64,000 nucleotides of DNA from assembly GCF_012489685.1 (NCBI RefSeq), contig NC_080042.1:39251158-39315157 (forward strand), read 5' to 3'. Below are positions 1-9,931 of the stretch, one piece after another. Numbering within the stretch: position 1 is the first letter of the stretch; every line of letters begins with the position of its first letter. The stretch is from Lotus japonicus (taxonomy: Eukaryota > Streptophyta > Magnoliopsida > Fabales > Fabaceae). A program made the position numbers and the translations under genes. The notes under the pieces are model-generated. The model worked only from the letters and a program-made list of their open reading frames with translations. It was not told where the DNA came from and did not search any database.

Positions 1-1337
1 AACCCATAGAATTTTTCTTGGATCTTCTTTCTCTTTTCACCCTGATACTTTGCAAAGAACCATTTTCTTTGCTGAGTCCATCGGTCAGAGTAGAAATCTG
101 CCTTGATACTTCCTTTGTCGATGACGAATTCAGTAGTGATTGCTCCAATGAAATCAGAAGTTTCTCCAGGGGTTTCTAGAGAAGAATACGTTGGAGATTG
201 ATTGGATTGATGATCTTCATCACCCTTGTCATAGGTAGTCTTGACAGGAGTGGTATTGACATATCCAGCTAAATGGATAGTAGATCCGTCATGAGAGAGG
301 GAAGGTCGAGCACTAGACTCAGGCTGGTTCCTTCTAGTCATAGAAAAAGATCTTCTAGACATGGCGGATTGGAAATCATTTGAGGACGTCCTAATAGATC
401 TAGGGATAGAGAAGGAATTTCTCCTATCAAAGATGAGATCTACTTGGCCAGATTGGTGTTGGATGATTTCACGAAACTCAGGAGTTTCAGCAGGTTGGGC
501 TGGAGTAGCCTTTTCCAAAGACCATTTTTCTGGAAGGGTGATATCACTCCATTGGATGGTTTTGGGCACAATAACATTGGCCTTATCATAATCTGTGAGG
601 AAGAGGGTAGTTTCTCCAGATTTCTCACAATTGGTTCGCAAGAAATAAGATTTGATAGAGTTCATTACCTTGTATTGAACCCTGTAGATCAAAGAGATTG
701 GAATGGAATCTTCTTTCATATCAAGGCCGTGAAGCTTGATATTTAGGAAGAGGACATCAAGGATGTTTTTATCTTCCAGACTAACAGTTAGATCTGGGAA
801 GCAATTGAAAAAGATTGGTCCATTACTCAGGCTGGTTTCAACCGTTCCTAAGAGGGAGTCATGGAATTGATTATGTCTAACATCCCTAAGACAAAGGAGT
901 ACAGCGATGTCAAGAGATTTCCTGGTTAGGGGTTTAAGACCAACTTGAACACTACCTATATGAAGATAGTTGAAGTTCTTGCTGATATGTTCTTTGATGC
1001 TTTTCTCGGAAAGCAGATGGATTTCTTCATCATCAGATCTGAGCTTGTAGGTTTGCTCAACGGTTTTGATAATGAAATCTGATCGTTTGAAAAAGGATCC
1101 GTTTGGTTTGTAGATCTCAGCATGAGAAATTTTTGGAATTTCCCAGTTGTCAAGATCTTGATTGATATCTTCAAAATGAATTTCTTCTTTGAAGACAGAT
1201 TTGGATAATTGATTGGATTGATGAGGATGATCGATAGAAGAAGAAGAGGGTTGGGAAGATTTGAAAGAAAGCTTGGAGGAAAAAGAGCGAAGCATCATAA
1301 AAGACAAATCTTCCTCACCCGTAAGTATCATCGCCAT
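1..1337 (-). CDS. Endogenous caulimovirid ORF1, N-terminal part (movement protein into coat region), cut by window edge
   Basis: This is the 5' part of a viral polyprotein ORF that starts at the ATG at 1337 and stays open to base 1, about 445 codons. The first ~330 codons are a 30K-superfamily movement protein, which in this family lets virus pass through plasmodesmata. The diagnostic core is HIGSVQVGLKPLTRKSL followed by LCLRDVRHNQFHDSLLGT and FFNCFPDLTVSL. The frame then runs directly into the segment that begins the coat-protein region (QPESSARPSLSH), so movement protein and coat protein share one ORF. The same region occurs on the plus strand at 8861-9843, and bases 1-335 match 8028-8355 with few substitutions. 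No stop was found by reading this frame. The rest of the ORF lies left of the window. Confidence 0.85.
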   Translation of the reverse strand, partial: MAMILTGEEDLSFMMLRSFSSKLSFKSSQPSSSSIDHPHQSNQLSKSVFKEEIHFEDINQDLDNWEIPKISHAEIYKPNGSFFKRSDFIIKTVEQTYKLRSDDEEIHLLSEKSIKEHISKNFNYLHIGSVQVGLKPLTRKSLDIAVLLCLRDVRHNQFHDSLLGTVETSLSNGPIFFNCFPDLTVSLEDKNILDVLFLNIKLHGLDMKEDSIPISLIYRVQYKVMNSIKSYFLRTNCEKSGETTLFLTDYDKANVIVPKTIQWSDITLPEKWSLEKATPAQPAETPEFREIIQHQSGQVDLIFDRRNSFSIPRSIRTSSNDFQSAMSRRSFSMTRRNQPESSARPSLSHDGSTIHLAGYVNTTPVKTTYDKGDEDHQSNQSPTYSSLETPGETSDFIGAITTEFVIDKGSIKADFYSDRWTQQRKWFFAKYQGEKRKKIQEKFYG

Positions 1338-1346
1338 CACCTGGTT

Positions 1347-1648
1347 CTATAGAAACAGATAAATAAATTAGAAATATAGGTTAGGTTCTGTGTTGTTCTT
1401 ATTAGTTGAGCAGTATAGATCTGGATTAGACTAAAGCCACCACAAAAGAAAAGCTAAACAAGGACATTAAAAATATTCTGAACTTAACATATCATATCTG
1501 TAGTATGGCCAATATAGACTTACTGCCACACAGGGACTTACTGCCTTCAACGCCTCCGCTGCAGATATGATCATAAGTCTGATTATAAATAATCCTGAGA
1601 GATCTTCAAAAAGGATTTCATTTTAGTTTAGCTGAGTTGTGTACTTAC
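1347..1648 (-). other. Candidate spliced leader intron of the viral pregenomic RNA (302 nt)
   Basis: On the minus strand a strong donor, ACTG|GTAAGT, lies at 1648 and a pyrimidine-rich acceptor ending TTTCTATAG lies at 1347, with CTAAC/CTAAT branch-like motifs just upstream. The acceptor is ten bases before the ORF1 ATG. The inverted copy has the same pair at 8550-8851, also 302 nt. Leader splicing is known in some caulimovirids. This intron is inferred from motifs only. Confidence 0.4.
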
Positions 1649-1745
1649 CAGTCCAGATCCCGACCATAGTGCTTAATTATATAAGAACAGAACAGAGAAA
1701 TAACTTATATCTAACATATTTAGCATGTTCCTACTTCCCCATCAG

Positions 1746-1757
1746 GCTCTGATACCA
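1746..1757 (-). promoter_or_regulatory. Viral primer binding site for initiator tRNA-Met
   Basis: The minus strand reads TGGTATCAGAGC, complementary to the 3' end of plant initiator tRNA-Met, which primes minus-strand DNA synthesis in caulimovirids. It lies about 410 nt upstream of the ORF1 ATG. The 1340-1745 interval is untranslated leader with no long ORF on this strand. Confidence 0.9.
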
Positions 1758-1834
1758 AGAGGGGGTCGGAAGCAGAAGGAGGGGGATGAGAAGAGGATTA
1801 AGAGAAGTAGGACGCCACCACGGAGGGGCTTTTT

Positions 1835-1966
1835 GCAGAAAATTAAATACAGGAATTAAAGCAGGAGGCTCAGCCTTCCATAAACAGAAAAATAAAACTT
1901 GCAGAAATTAAAAACAGGAATTTAAAACAGGAGGCTCAGCCTTCCATAAACAGGAAAATAAAACTT
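1835..1966 (-). repeat. 66-bp tandem duplication in the viral region upstream of the primer site
   Basis: Two adjacent 66-bp units, 1835-1900 and 1901-1966, share the core CAGGAGGCTCAGCCTTCCAT and differ at a few bases. They lie in the transcribed region between the promoter and the primer binding site. On the minus strand they are U-rich with GAGCC motifs. Confidence 0.85.
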
Positions 1967-2166
1967 GAACAAGATATATATTACATAAACATAGATTACA
2001 AAACTGAAACTTAAAAACTGAAAAACTGAAACTTAAAAACAGAAAAGATTGAAAGAAAGGAAAACTGAAGGAGAACTTACAGAAGGAATTCTCTCAGTGT
2101 TTCTCTCTCTAAACTCTCTATCTAAGCTCTATCCAAAACTCTCCTTAACAAGGTTCAGAATGAGCC

Positions 2167-2287
2167 TATTTAAAGAAAAGATTGGGCACTGTTTGAATAG
2201 TTCCGGTTGAATAGTTCCGGTAGACGGTACTATTTGACTGGCACTATTTGCTACAGTAAAAAGTCAATTTTACTATTTGCTACAGTA
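2167..2287 (-). promoter_or_regulatory. Putative viral promoter with direct repeats
   Basis: The minus strand has a TATA-like TTTAAATA at 2174-2167. Upstream of it are two tandem copies of a 14-bp repeat (plus strand TTGAATAGTTCCGG, 2193-2206 and 2207-2220) and two copies of a 16-bp repeat (ACTATTTGCTACAGTA, 2243-2258 and 2272-2287). Position after ORF2 and before the primer site fits the single pregenomic promoter of this family. The start site, perhaps near 2130-2140, is inferred. I could not fix the polyadenylation signal in 1758-2130. Confidence 0.5.
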
Positions 2288-2334
2288 CAAAAATTGAATT
2301 ATTACAGAATAAAAATGATTACAAGACGACAAAC

Positions 2335-3759
2335 TTAGCAGAAGTCATCATCATCTGATTCTGTGGTTTGGACAAAATCTGACGACCCAAGAGAGGATGG
2401 CTCGGAGACTTTGTGTTGAGGGGCCTTTGAAGATGAGGCTTGCTTAATTGGTTCCTTCAATAATTGAAGAGCAGATTGAAGATTTCTTAGCAAGTCTTCT
2501 TCTGTTGAAGCTCCTGCAAGGGCCGCTGTGATGTGGGCCTTTTGATTTAGCAAGAGGCTGGTTTGCGGACTTGCATGCTTGAGATATTTCTGGTTGTTTT
2601 TGAACCATTGAATTACTTTATCCTTGTGAGCTTTGGAAGCATCAAAAGCCTTCCACCACTTGATAAGGGCATGTTTGTTGAGAATTGGTTGGGGTTTGGC
2701 TTTAAGACCGTACCTCCAAGAGAATACCCAAGAAAGGGAAAAGATTGTATAAAAGTTTAAACAATCAGGATAATTGTTAAACTCTTTGTCCCAATGTTTC
2801 AGGAAAAGATTGTATCCCTCCAGAACTTCAGGGGGAAAGATTTCAGTAGTTGGACCAAAGAAGCTCCACCAAGAATGGAACCAAATTGGAAAGGAATATT
2901 TGTTGGTCCATTTGAAGTAAATGAGCCAAGAATGCTTGAAATTTTGGTTTTACAGGCCAAGGATTGTAAATTCCCAAGCTTTGATGTAATCCCAATAATT
3001 AAAACCTATAGGGTCAAAATTCTGGGAAAATTTTCTGTAGGTGTTTGGATTGGGTCCAAAGTCAGTGGGACGAAGGACACGGAGAATTTGGAGTGTGGAG
3101 TGGGTAATTAGGGAGTTGTCATTTTTATCCCTAAAATGCTTAATATCCACACTGTTTGTATCAACCAAGATAAACTCATAGAATCTCTGGGTTTTGTTTG
3201 GGTGGATTGGATCAAGATAACCAGGGAAAAGTTTAGTACCAATTTTATTGGCGAGGTTCCCTCCTGAATGGTCCCACCATTCTGGTTCAATCAAGGTTTG
3301 GAATTTGGAGATAGTTTTGGTCAAATATTCCGATTTTGGGTTAGATTGGGTAACTGGGCTAGATTGGGCAACAACAACTGGTTTCTTTCCATCATGAGTT
3401 GCTAAGCTTTTTGTTCTTTCAATAAAAGATTGGAGGGATTGGAGATCTAGGTCATCATCTTTATCAGCGATGCTGGCCCAAGATTTATTTGGTAAATTGA
3501 TGAGTCCCTGAGGAACATTATCCAGGCCTGCTTGTTTGAAGGCAAGGAGAGTTGGAATTGATAAAGCATAATCAGCTTTGGTTTGTTTTGGTTGTGAAGA
3601 TTGGTTTTGAGCAGTGGGCTCAGATTTTTGGACAGTGGGTCCAGATTGATGGGCAGTGGGCCCAGATAAGATTAAAGAGTCAGAGATTATAATACCTTTG
3701 CTTTTTTCTTTGTTTCTTCCTCTTCCTCGGGAGGAGGAGGATCCTCCTCTGGAGGACAT
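2335..3759 (-). pseudogene. Viral ORF2 (function unknown) with one in-frame TAA
   Basis: The ATG at 3759 follows the ORF1 stop by one base (TAAGATG). The frame encodes a Ser/Gly/Arg-rich start (MSSRGGSSSSRGRGRNK, which may bind nucleic acid), then repeated SGPT/SEPT stretches and a globular part, until a TAA at 2952-2950. The same frame stays open for about 205 more codons and ends at 2335 with an acidic tail (ESDDDDFC). The downstream part is rich in Trp and aromatic residues (SWLIYF, WFHSWW), as a folded protein would be, so the TAA looks like a secondary break. A second, downstream ORF of unknown role is described for florendoviruses. No function is assigned here. Confidence 0.65.
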
Positions 3760-3760
3760 C

Positions 3761-6700
3761 TTATGATCTTCCCTGCAAATATTCACGAGTGAGGAAATCA
3801 GGGAGAGAATTGTTAGATCCTTTTATATATTCAATATCGAAGTCAAAAACGCTTAAAATAGCTTGCCATCTGGCAAAGATATGTTTTGAAGCTAAGTTTT
3901 TTACATCTTTTTGTAAGATTTCTTTCGCAGATTTGCAGTCTACACGGACTAAGAATTTTTGATTAATCAAATCAGATTGAAATTTTGAAATAGATAAAAC
4001 GATTGCTAAAACTTCTTTTTTGACAGTAGAATAATTCTGTTGAGCAGGATTCCAATGTTTTGAAGTAAAAGCAATAATTTGTTCCTTGTCAAAAACCTTT
4101 TGTTTCAAAATACCACCAAAGCCAATATCAGAGGCATCAGTTTCAATAATTTTGAAAGCTTGAGGATTAGGGAGATAAAGACAAGGGAGATTCTTGACAC
4201 GAAGTTTGATTTGTTTGACCACATTGGTATGAATATCGGACCAAGGTGGAGGATCCTTCTTGAGTCTATCATGAAGGGGTTTGATTATGGTACTGAGTTG
4301 AGGACAGAAGTCCGCAACATAATTGAGACAACCCAGGAATCTTTGTAGTTGGGTTTTGTCAATGATTTGATCAGGGAATTTATCCGTGAACTCGATGGCT
4401 CTATTGATAGGAATGATGGTTCCTTGGTGGATGTTGTGACCAAGAAATCTGATTTTGGTTTGGAACAAACTGACCTTTGTCTTGGATACAGCCAAGCCAT
4501 TCCTTTTGATTACAGAGATGAACGTATTGAGATGTTTGAAATGTTGATCTAAAGTTTGGGAAAAGATTAGAACATCGTCAATGTAGACAATAGTGAATTT
4601 GGAATAAGGATTGAAGATTTCGTTCATAATCCTTTGGAATTCAGATGGGGCGTTCTTTAGCCCAAAAGGCATAACGTTCCACTCATACTGCCCAAAAGGA
4701 ACAGTAAAAGCAGTTTTATACCTATCCTTCTCTTGCAATTGGATTTGCCAGAATCCAGATTTCATGTCGAATTTTGAAAAGACCTTAGCATCATGCAGTC
4801 TGGCTAAGAGATCTTTCTTGTTGGGGATAGGATATCTAATCCAACAAAGGGCTTGATTGAGAGGTTTGTAGTTAATAACCAGCCTAGGGGTTCCCCGTTC
4901 TATCTCAGCTTGTTTGTTGACATAGAAGGCTGCACAGGACCAAGGGCTCTTACTCCTGCGAATAAGTTTCTTTTCAAGGAGATCATTGATTTCCTTTTGG
5001 CAGAAATGAAGAAGTTCTTCATTCATTTGAATAGGCCTAGCCTTGGTTGGAATCTGTTTGTCTGAAAAATCTTTTTCATAAGGAAGTTCCACCATATGGC
5101 TCCTTCTTTCCCAAAAAGCGTTGGGTAGATCAGAACAGATGCTGGATTGAATATTTTCCAAAATATTCTCAATCCTTGATTTAACAGAAGGTTGTTGCAA
5201 TTGATCCTCAATGGTTCTGTAAGAGATTTCTTCCCTGAGGAAGTTGATCTGCTTCTCCTTGTAGGATATGACGTTCAAAGTCTTATCTATGGGAGGTTCA
5301 GAGAATTTGAACAAGATAGGCTGTCCAAGATGCTGAACAGTGATGCCGTTTTCGTCAGTATTATAGGGGAAGAGCTTCTTAATGAAAGGGGTCCCTATAA
5401 TGATTTTTTGACTCAAATTTCTGACTAACAGAAATGGAGTTTCGATTTCAAGACTACCATTTTTTATGATAGCTGAGGGGATTTTATACTTGATCTTTAG
5501 TCTAGATCCTTCAGCAGCGCTGAGCTTCTCAGTGGTTTTCTCAAAATATCTGGTGGGAATGAGTCCCTCCGAGATACAACTGGAATCTGCCCCTGTGTCA
5601 AAGAGGGCAGGGATTTCGAGAATAAAATCTCCTATGAGGATTTTGACATGGATGAAGAATTTCTGAATGGTGACCTGGTTAATATTCTCCAGAAAGTCTT
5701 CGCAATTGTTGTTAGGAGCAGGATTGGAATCAGGTACAGAAGAATCATCTTCCTCATAATTTCTAGTCAGTTTTTCTAAGATAAGCTGCTGACTATTTTG
5801 GATTTGTTTGAGACTTTTAACCTCAGTCTTGAGGGAATTGACTTCAGATTGAAGGTCTTGAATAGTGACGGGTTTGACCGTAGATTTCTCAAGACGCTTG
5901 AAAGTATCTCTAAGATTGAATTTATTGGTGGTTATAGGACTTTTGGGAGGCCTATCTTCAAGAGTAGACCTGAGGCGTTCCAAATAGATTTTCTTTTCCT
6001 CAGGATCAGGGATAGAATTAATGGCCCTGAAGAGAAGGTCTTGTTCATTGGTCAAAGTGTTGATGGACAAGGTATTGACGGAAGATGATGATTGAGAATC
6101 ATCATTCTGAATTTGATTTAGGTCTTCAGAGACCTCAGAATCCGAAGGATTAGATTCTTCTTCATCAGAAGTTTGAATGAGGAGATTATTGATCTTGTCC
6201 TCGATCTCAGGTTCAAGATGAAGCTCAGAGATTCTCCTTTTGAGTCTGCAATACCTGCTAATATGGCCCGGCTTGCCGCAGTTGTAGCAGGTAACATCTT
6301 TTCCTTGAGAGGGTCTAGTCTCAGGAGGGTTCTTTGGAATTTGCGAAGATTGGGGTTTTGATCTAGGCTTGGGTTTCCTATGATCATTCCTGCTAGATCT
6401 CTTTCTCCATTGTTGTTTGGGAGGAGGATCTTGCTTTCTGGGTTTAGGTTTCTTGGGACAACCTTGAATTCCGAATTGTTCGCAGAAAGTACCCAAATCC
6501 CTGCGATTCTGAGACTTCTCCTTAGTGAGTTGCTGTTGGATTTTGTCATCCTGACAGATTTTGAGAGCAACTCTTTGAATGATAGCTATGAGCTGTCCAT
6601 AACTAAGGGTGTGATATGGGATTTCTCCCCCCGGATTTTGGCTTCTAAGTTTCTCACGAACTTTGTCGCCAAAAGATTTAGGAAGACCGGCCAGGAATTT

Positions 6701-8355
6701 CTCTTTCCAGAAGGCTTGTTGGCTGTCTTCACGGGTGTAAACCCTGGTCAGGAAGGTATCCTTATACCATCTGAAATCACCCAAAGATTTGCACTTCAGA
6801 TTGGACAAAAGATCACCAGATCTGTCCTTGATGAGGGAAGGATCTCCAACAAAATGTTGGGCTATGGTAAAGATTAAGGAGTTGACAGCATCAGAGATGA
6901 ATTTGCCATCTTCCATGATAGGATTACCTTCTTCATCAGTCTTGACAGCGGTCAAGATCTGATCCTTCTCGTCTTGAGTGAGATAATTATCCCACCAACC
7001 TTTGAGCTGGCCACAGAAACCAGCAACCAAGACTTCAACGATAAGAGATTCAGGACAATTGTTGGCGGTAACATAGGCAGTGGCTACCATAGTCATATTT
7101 TGGAGGATTTTGGTGATGCCATACTCGTTTTCACCATCAATATTCCATTCATAGACATTGTTGGCACTGAAGCTTTTGAAGTTTGAAGATTCTTCTAAAA
7201 GAAGATCAGGAGCAGTAGCTCTAGGATAGTAGAGCTTGGTTTCTTTTCTCCACTGATTCTTAGAATTGTGAATGACAGTATTGACCGGAATACTCTTGAT
7301 AGATTGAACGTCAGACTTCATAGATTGAATATCAGAATCAGACTCAACCTTACCATCTTCAATATTATTTAAAGAAGTAGAGGTATTACGAGTAGAAGTA
7401 CGAGTTTTTGGAGGAGGAGGAGCAGTAATAGTGGGATTAGAAACTGCTTCCGGAGTAGGTTCCGGAGTCTCAGGAGGTTCCGGAGTCTCAGGAATAACTT
7501 GTTTGAGAAGCTGAAGTTGCTCAACCACCTTTTGGAGGAGCTCATTGTCAGATTCCTTTTTTGCTCGAAGAGTTTGAGCCGAGTGTCTGGAACGGCTACT
7601 GATTTGAAAAGGTTTGAAAAGAGGTTTTTCAAGTTGACATCCTTTAGGGATATCAAGATTAGAAGAGGAAGGTTCAATCTTGACCTTTTCTTTTCCTTTC
7701 CTGGAAGAGGAATCCTGCACTTGGGATTCTCCAAGAATTTGAAGATACTTATTGGTATAATTGGATTGTTCCATGAGGTCTTTGATGTCTTTACCAGTGA
7801 CATCACCTTCTTCTTTCCTAGTCTTGAAGGGAGAAGCTAGGACAGGTGTAGATTGAGCTCCTTTAAGAAGGAAAGGAGTTTTAGGTGGCAGGTTAGAAAG
7901 GGTTTCTTTTCCATCCTTATGCTGCCATTTAACCATGTCAATTTGGAAGGGGTAAGATTTCCAATTCTTGTTGGCATAATCTTGAAACCATTCAAAAAAG
8001 AAGATGTTTTGCTGGGTTTTCTCAAGGAACCCATAGAATTTTTCTTGGATCTTCTTTCTCTTTTCACCCTGATACTTTGCAAAGAACCATTTTCTTTGCT
8101 GAGTCCATCGGTCAGAGTAGAAATCTGCCTTGATACTTCCTTTGTCGATGACGAATTCAGTAGTGATTGCTCCAAAGAAATCAGAAGTTTCTCCAGGGGT
8201 TTCTAGAGAAGAATACGTTGGAGATAAGGTGGATTGATGATCTTCATCACCCTTGTCATAGGTAGTCTTGACAGGAGTGGTATTGACATATCCAGCTAAA
8301 TGGATAGTAGATCCGTCATGAGAGAGGGAAGGTCGAGCACTAGACTCAGGCTGGT
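3761..8355 (-). CDS. Endogenous caulimovirid ORF1, coat protein-protease-RT-RNase H, 5'-truncated
   Basis: This is the largest open frame in the window. It formally opens at 8473, but the first ~39 codons come from antisense of the inverted fragment, and viral coding starts near 8355. In order: an N-terminal linker; a coat-protein core (LKGWWDNYLTQDEKDQ; FLAGLPKSFGDKVREKL); a basic stretch and CCHC zinc knuckle CYNCGKPGHISRYC (6290-6249); an aspartic protease ALFDTGADSSCIS (~5612-5574); reverse transcriptase with FDMKSGFWQIQL, FGLKNAPSEFQRIMN and YIDDVLIFS (~4588-4562); and RNase H with ETDASDIGFGG (~4146-4114). No internal stop interrupts these domains. There is no integrase, which separates it from Ty3/gypsy. 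The movement-protein part is missing at this copy's 5' end because of the junction at 8355. Confidence 0.93.
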
Positions 8356-8359
8356 GTGG
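8356..8359. other. Head-to-head junction between two viral segments (filler GTGG)
   Basis: Left of the filler, sequence follows the minus-strand ORF1 (matching 1-335). From 8360 (CTGCAAAAAGCCCC) it follows the opposite orientation, matching the complement of 1840 downward. The four bases GTGG belong to neither parent, as expected of end joining. Confidence 0.8.
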
Positions 8360-8440
8360 CTGCAAAAAGCCCCTCCGTGGTGGCGTCCTACTTCTCTTAA
8401 TCCTCTTCTCATCCCCCTCCTTCTGCTTCCGACCCCCTCT

Positions 8441-8452
8441 TGGTATCAGAGC
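8441..8452 (+). promoter_or_regulatory. Viral primer binding site, inverted copy
   Basis: TGGTATCAGAGC, matching initiator tRNA-Met, sits in the same context as the site at 1746-1757 but on the plus strand. It fixes the orientation of this fragment. Confidence 0.9.
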
Positions 8453-8549
8453 CTGATGGGGAAGTAGGAACATGCTAAATATGTTAGATATAAGTTATTT
8501 CTCTGTTCTGTTCTTATATAATTAAGCACTATGGTCGGGATCTGGACTG

Positions 8550-8851
8550 GTAAGTACACAACTCAGCTAAACTAAAATGAAATCCTTTTTGAAGATCTCT
8601 CAGGATTATTTATATTCAGACTTATGATCATATCTGCAGCGGAGGCGTTGAAGGCAGTAAGTCCCTGTGTGGCAGTAAGTCTATATTGGCCATACTACAG
8701 ATATGATATGTTAAGTTCAGAATATTTTTAATGTCCTTGTTTAGCTTTTCTTTTGTGGTGGCTTTAGTCTAATCCAGATCTATACTGCTCAACTAATAAG
8801 AACAACACAGAACCTAACCTATATTTCTAATTTATTTATCTGTTTCTATAG
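8550..8851 (+). other. Candidate leader intron, inverted copy
   Basis: Donor G|GTAAGT at 8550 and acceptor TTTCTATAG ending at 8851 bracket 302 nt, the same length as in the minus-strand copy. The acceptor ends nine bases before the ATG at 8861. Inferred from splice motifs. Confidence 0.4.
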
Positions 8852-8860
8852 AACCAGGTG

Positions 8861-9931
8861 ATGGCGATGATACTTACGGGTGAGGAAGATTTGTCTTTTA
8901 TGATGCTTCGCTCTTTTTCCTCCAAGCTTTCTTTCAAATCTTCCCAACCCTCTTCTTCTTCTATCGATCATCCTCATCAATCCAATCAATTATCCAAATC
9001 TGTCTTCAAAGAAGAAATTCATTTTGAAGATATCAATCAAGATCTTGACAACTGGGAAATTCCAAAAATTTCTCATGCTGAGATCTACAAACCAAACGGA
9101 TCCTTTTTCAAACGATCAGATTTCATTATCAAAACCGTTGAGCAAACCTACAAGCTCAGATCTGATGATGAAGAAATCCATCTGCTTTCCGAGAAAAGCA
9201 TCAAAGAACATATCAGCAAGAACTTCAACTATCTTCATATAGGTAGTGTTCAAGTTGGTCTTAAACCCCTAACCAGGAAATCTCTTGACATCGCTGTACT
9301 CCTTTGTCTTAGGGATGTTAGACATAATCAATTCCATGACTCCCTCTTAGGAACGGTTGAAACCAGCCTGAGTAATGGACCAATCTTTTTCAATTGCTTC
9401 CCAGATCTAACTGTTAGTCTGGAAGATAAAAACATCCTTGATGTCCTCTTCCTAAATATCAAGCTTCACGGCCTTGATATGAAAGAAGATTCCATTCCAA
9501 TCTCTTTGATCTACAGGGTTCAATACAAGGTAATGAACTCTATCAAATCTTATTTCTTGCGAACCAATTGTGAGAAATCTGGAGAAACTACCCTCTTCCT
9601 CACAGATTATGATAAGGCCAATGTTATTGTGCCCAAAACCATCCAATGGAGTGATATCACCCTTCCAGAAAAATGGTCTTTGGAAAAGGCTACTCCAGCC
9701 CAACCTGCTGAAACTCCTGAGTTTCGTGAAATCATCCAACACCAATCTGGCCAAGTAGATCTCATCTTTGATAGGAGAAATTCCTTCTCTATCCCTAGAT
9801 CTATTAGGACGTCCTCAAATGATTTCCAATCCGCCATGTCTAGCAGGAATTTTTTTTTTATAATCGTTTTGCCCAAATTTTTCGTAGAGCTGCTCGACGG
9901 GAACATAACTCGAACAAATGTGCAGTTCTGA
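8861..9931 (+). pseudogene. Truncated viral movement-protein ORF running into satellite DNA
   Basis: The frame opens at the ATG at 8861 and encodes the same 30K-type movement protein as the left copy, about 328 codons, including HIGSVQVGLKPLTRKSL and FFNCFPDLTVSL. At 9843 it crosses into the satellite and continues for about 29 codons of repeat-derived sequence before a stop at 9931. The coat protein and enzymes that should follow in the same ORF are absent. No promoter lies directly upstream on this strand, so expression is doubtful. The movement domain itself looks complete. Confidence 0.85.

Larger units (their letters stand above)
8360..9843 (+). mobile_element. Inverted fragment of the endogenous caulimovirid (primer site, leader, movement-protein region)
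   Basis: This is the reverse complement of roughly 1840-356, differing at few positions (one is in the leader near 8624). It begins about 80 nt upstream of the primer site and ends in GTCTAG at 9843, where satellite DNA starts. It has no promoter region. With the left arm it forms a ~1.48-kb inverted repeat spaced by ~6.5 kb. Confidence 0.9.

Noticed and set aside
4079..4856. Plus-strand frames opposite the viral RT
   Set aside because: They are shadows of the minus-strand RT/RNase H coding region.
3761..8355. Viral polyprotein as a Ty3/gypsy element
   Set aside because: There is no integrase and no LTR. A 30K movement protein shares the ORF and the insert is circularly permuted, all typical of a caulimovirid.
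8356..8473. Start of the largest minus-strand ORF at 8473
   Set aside because: Codons above 8355 are antisense of the inverted fragment's primer site and leader, so they are not viral protein.
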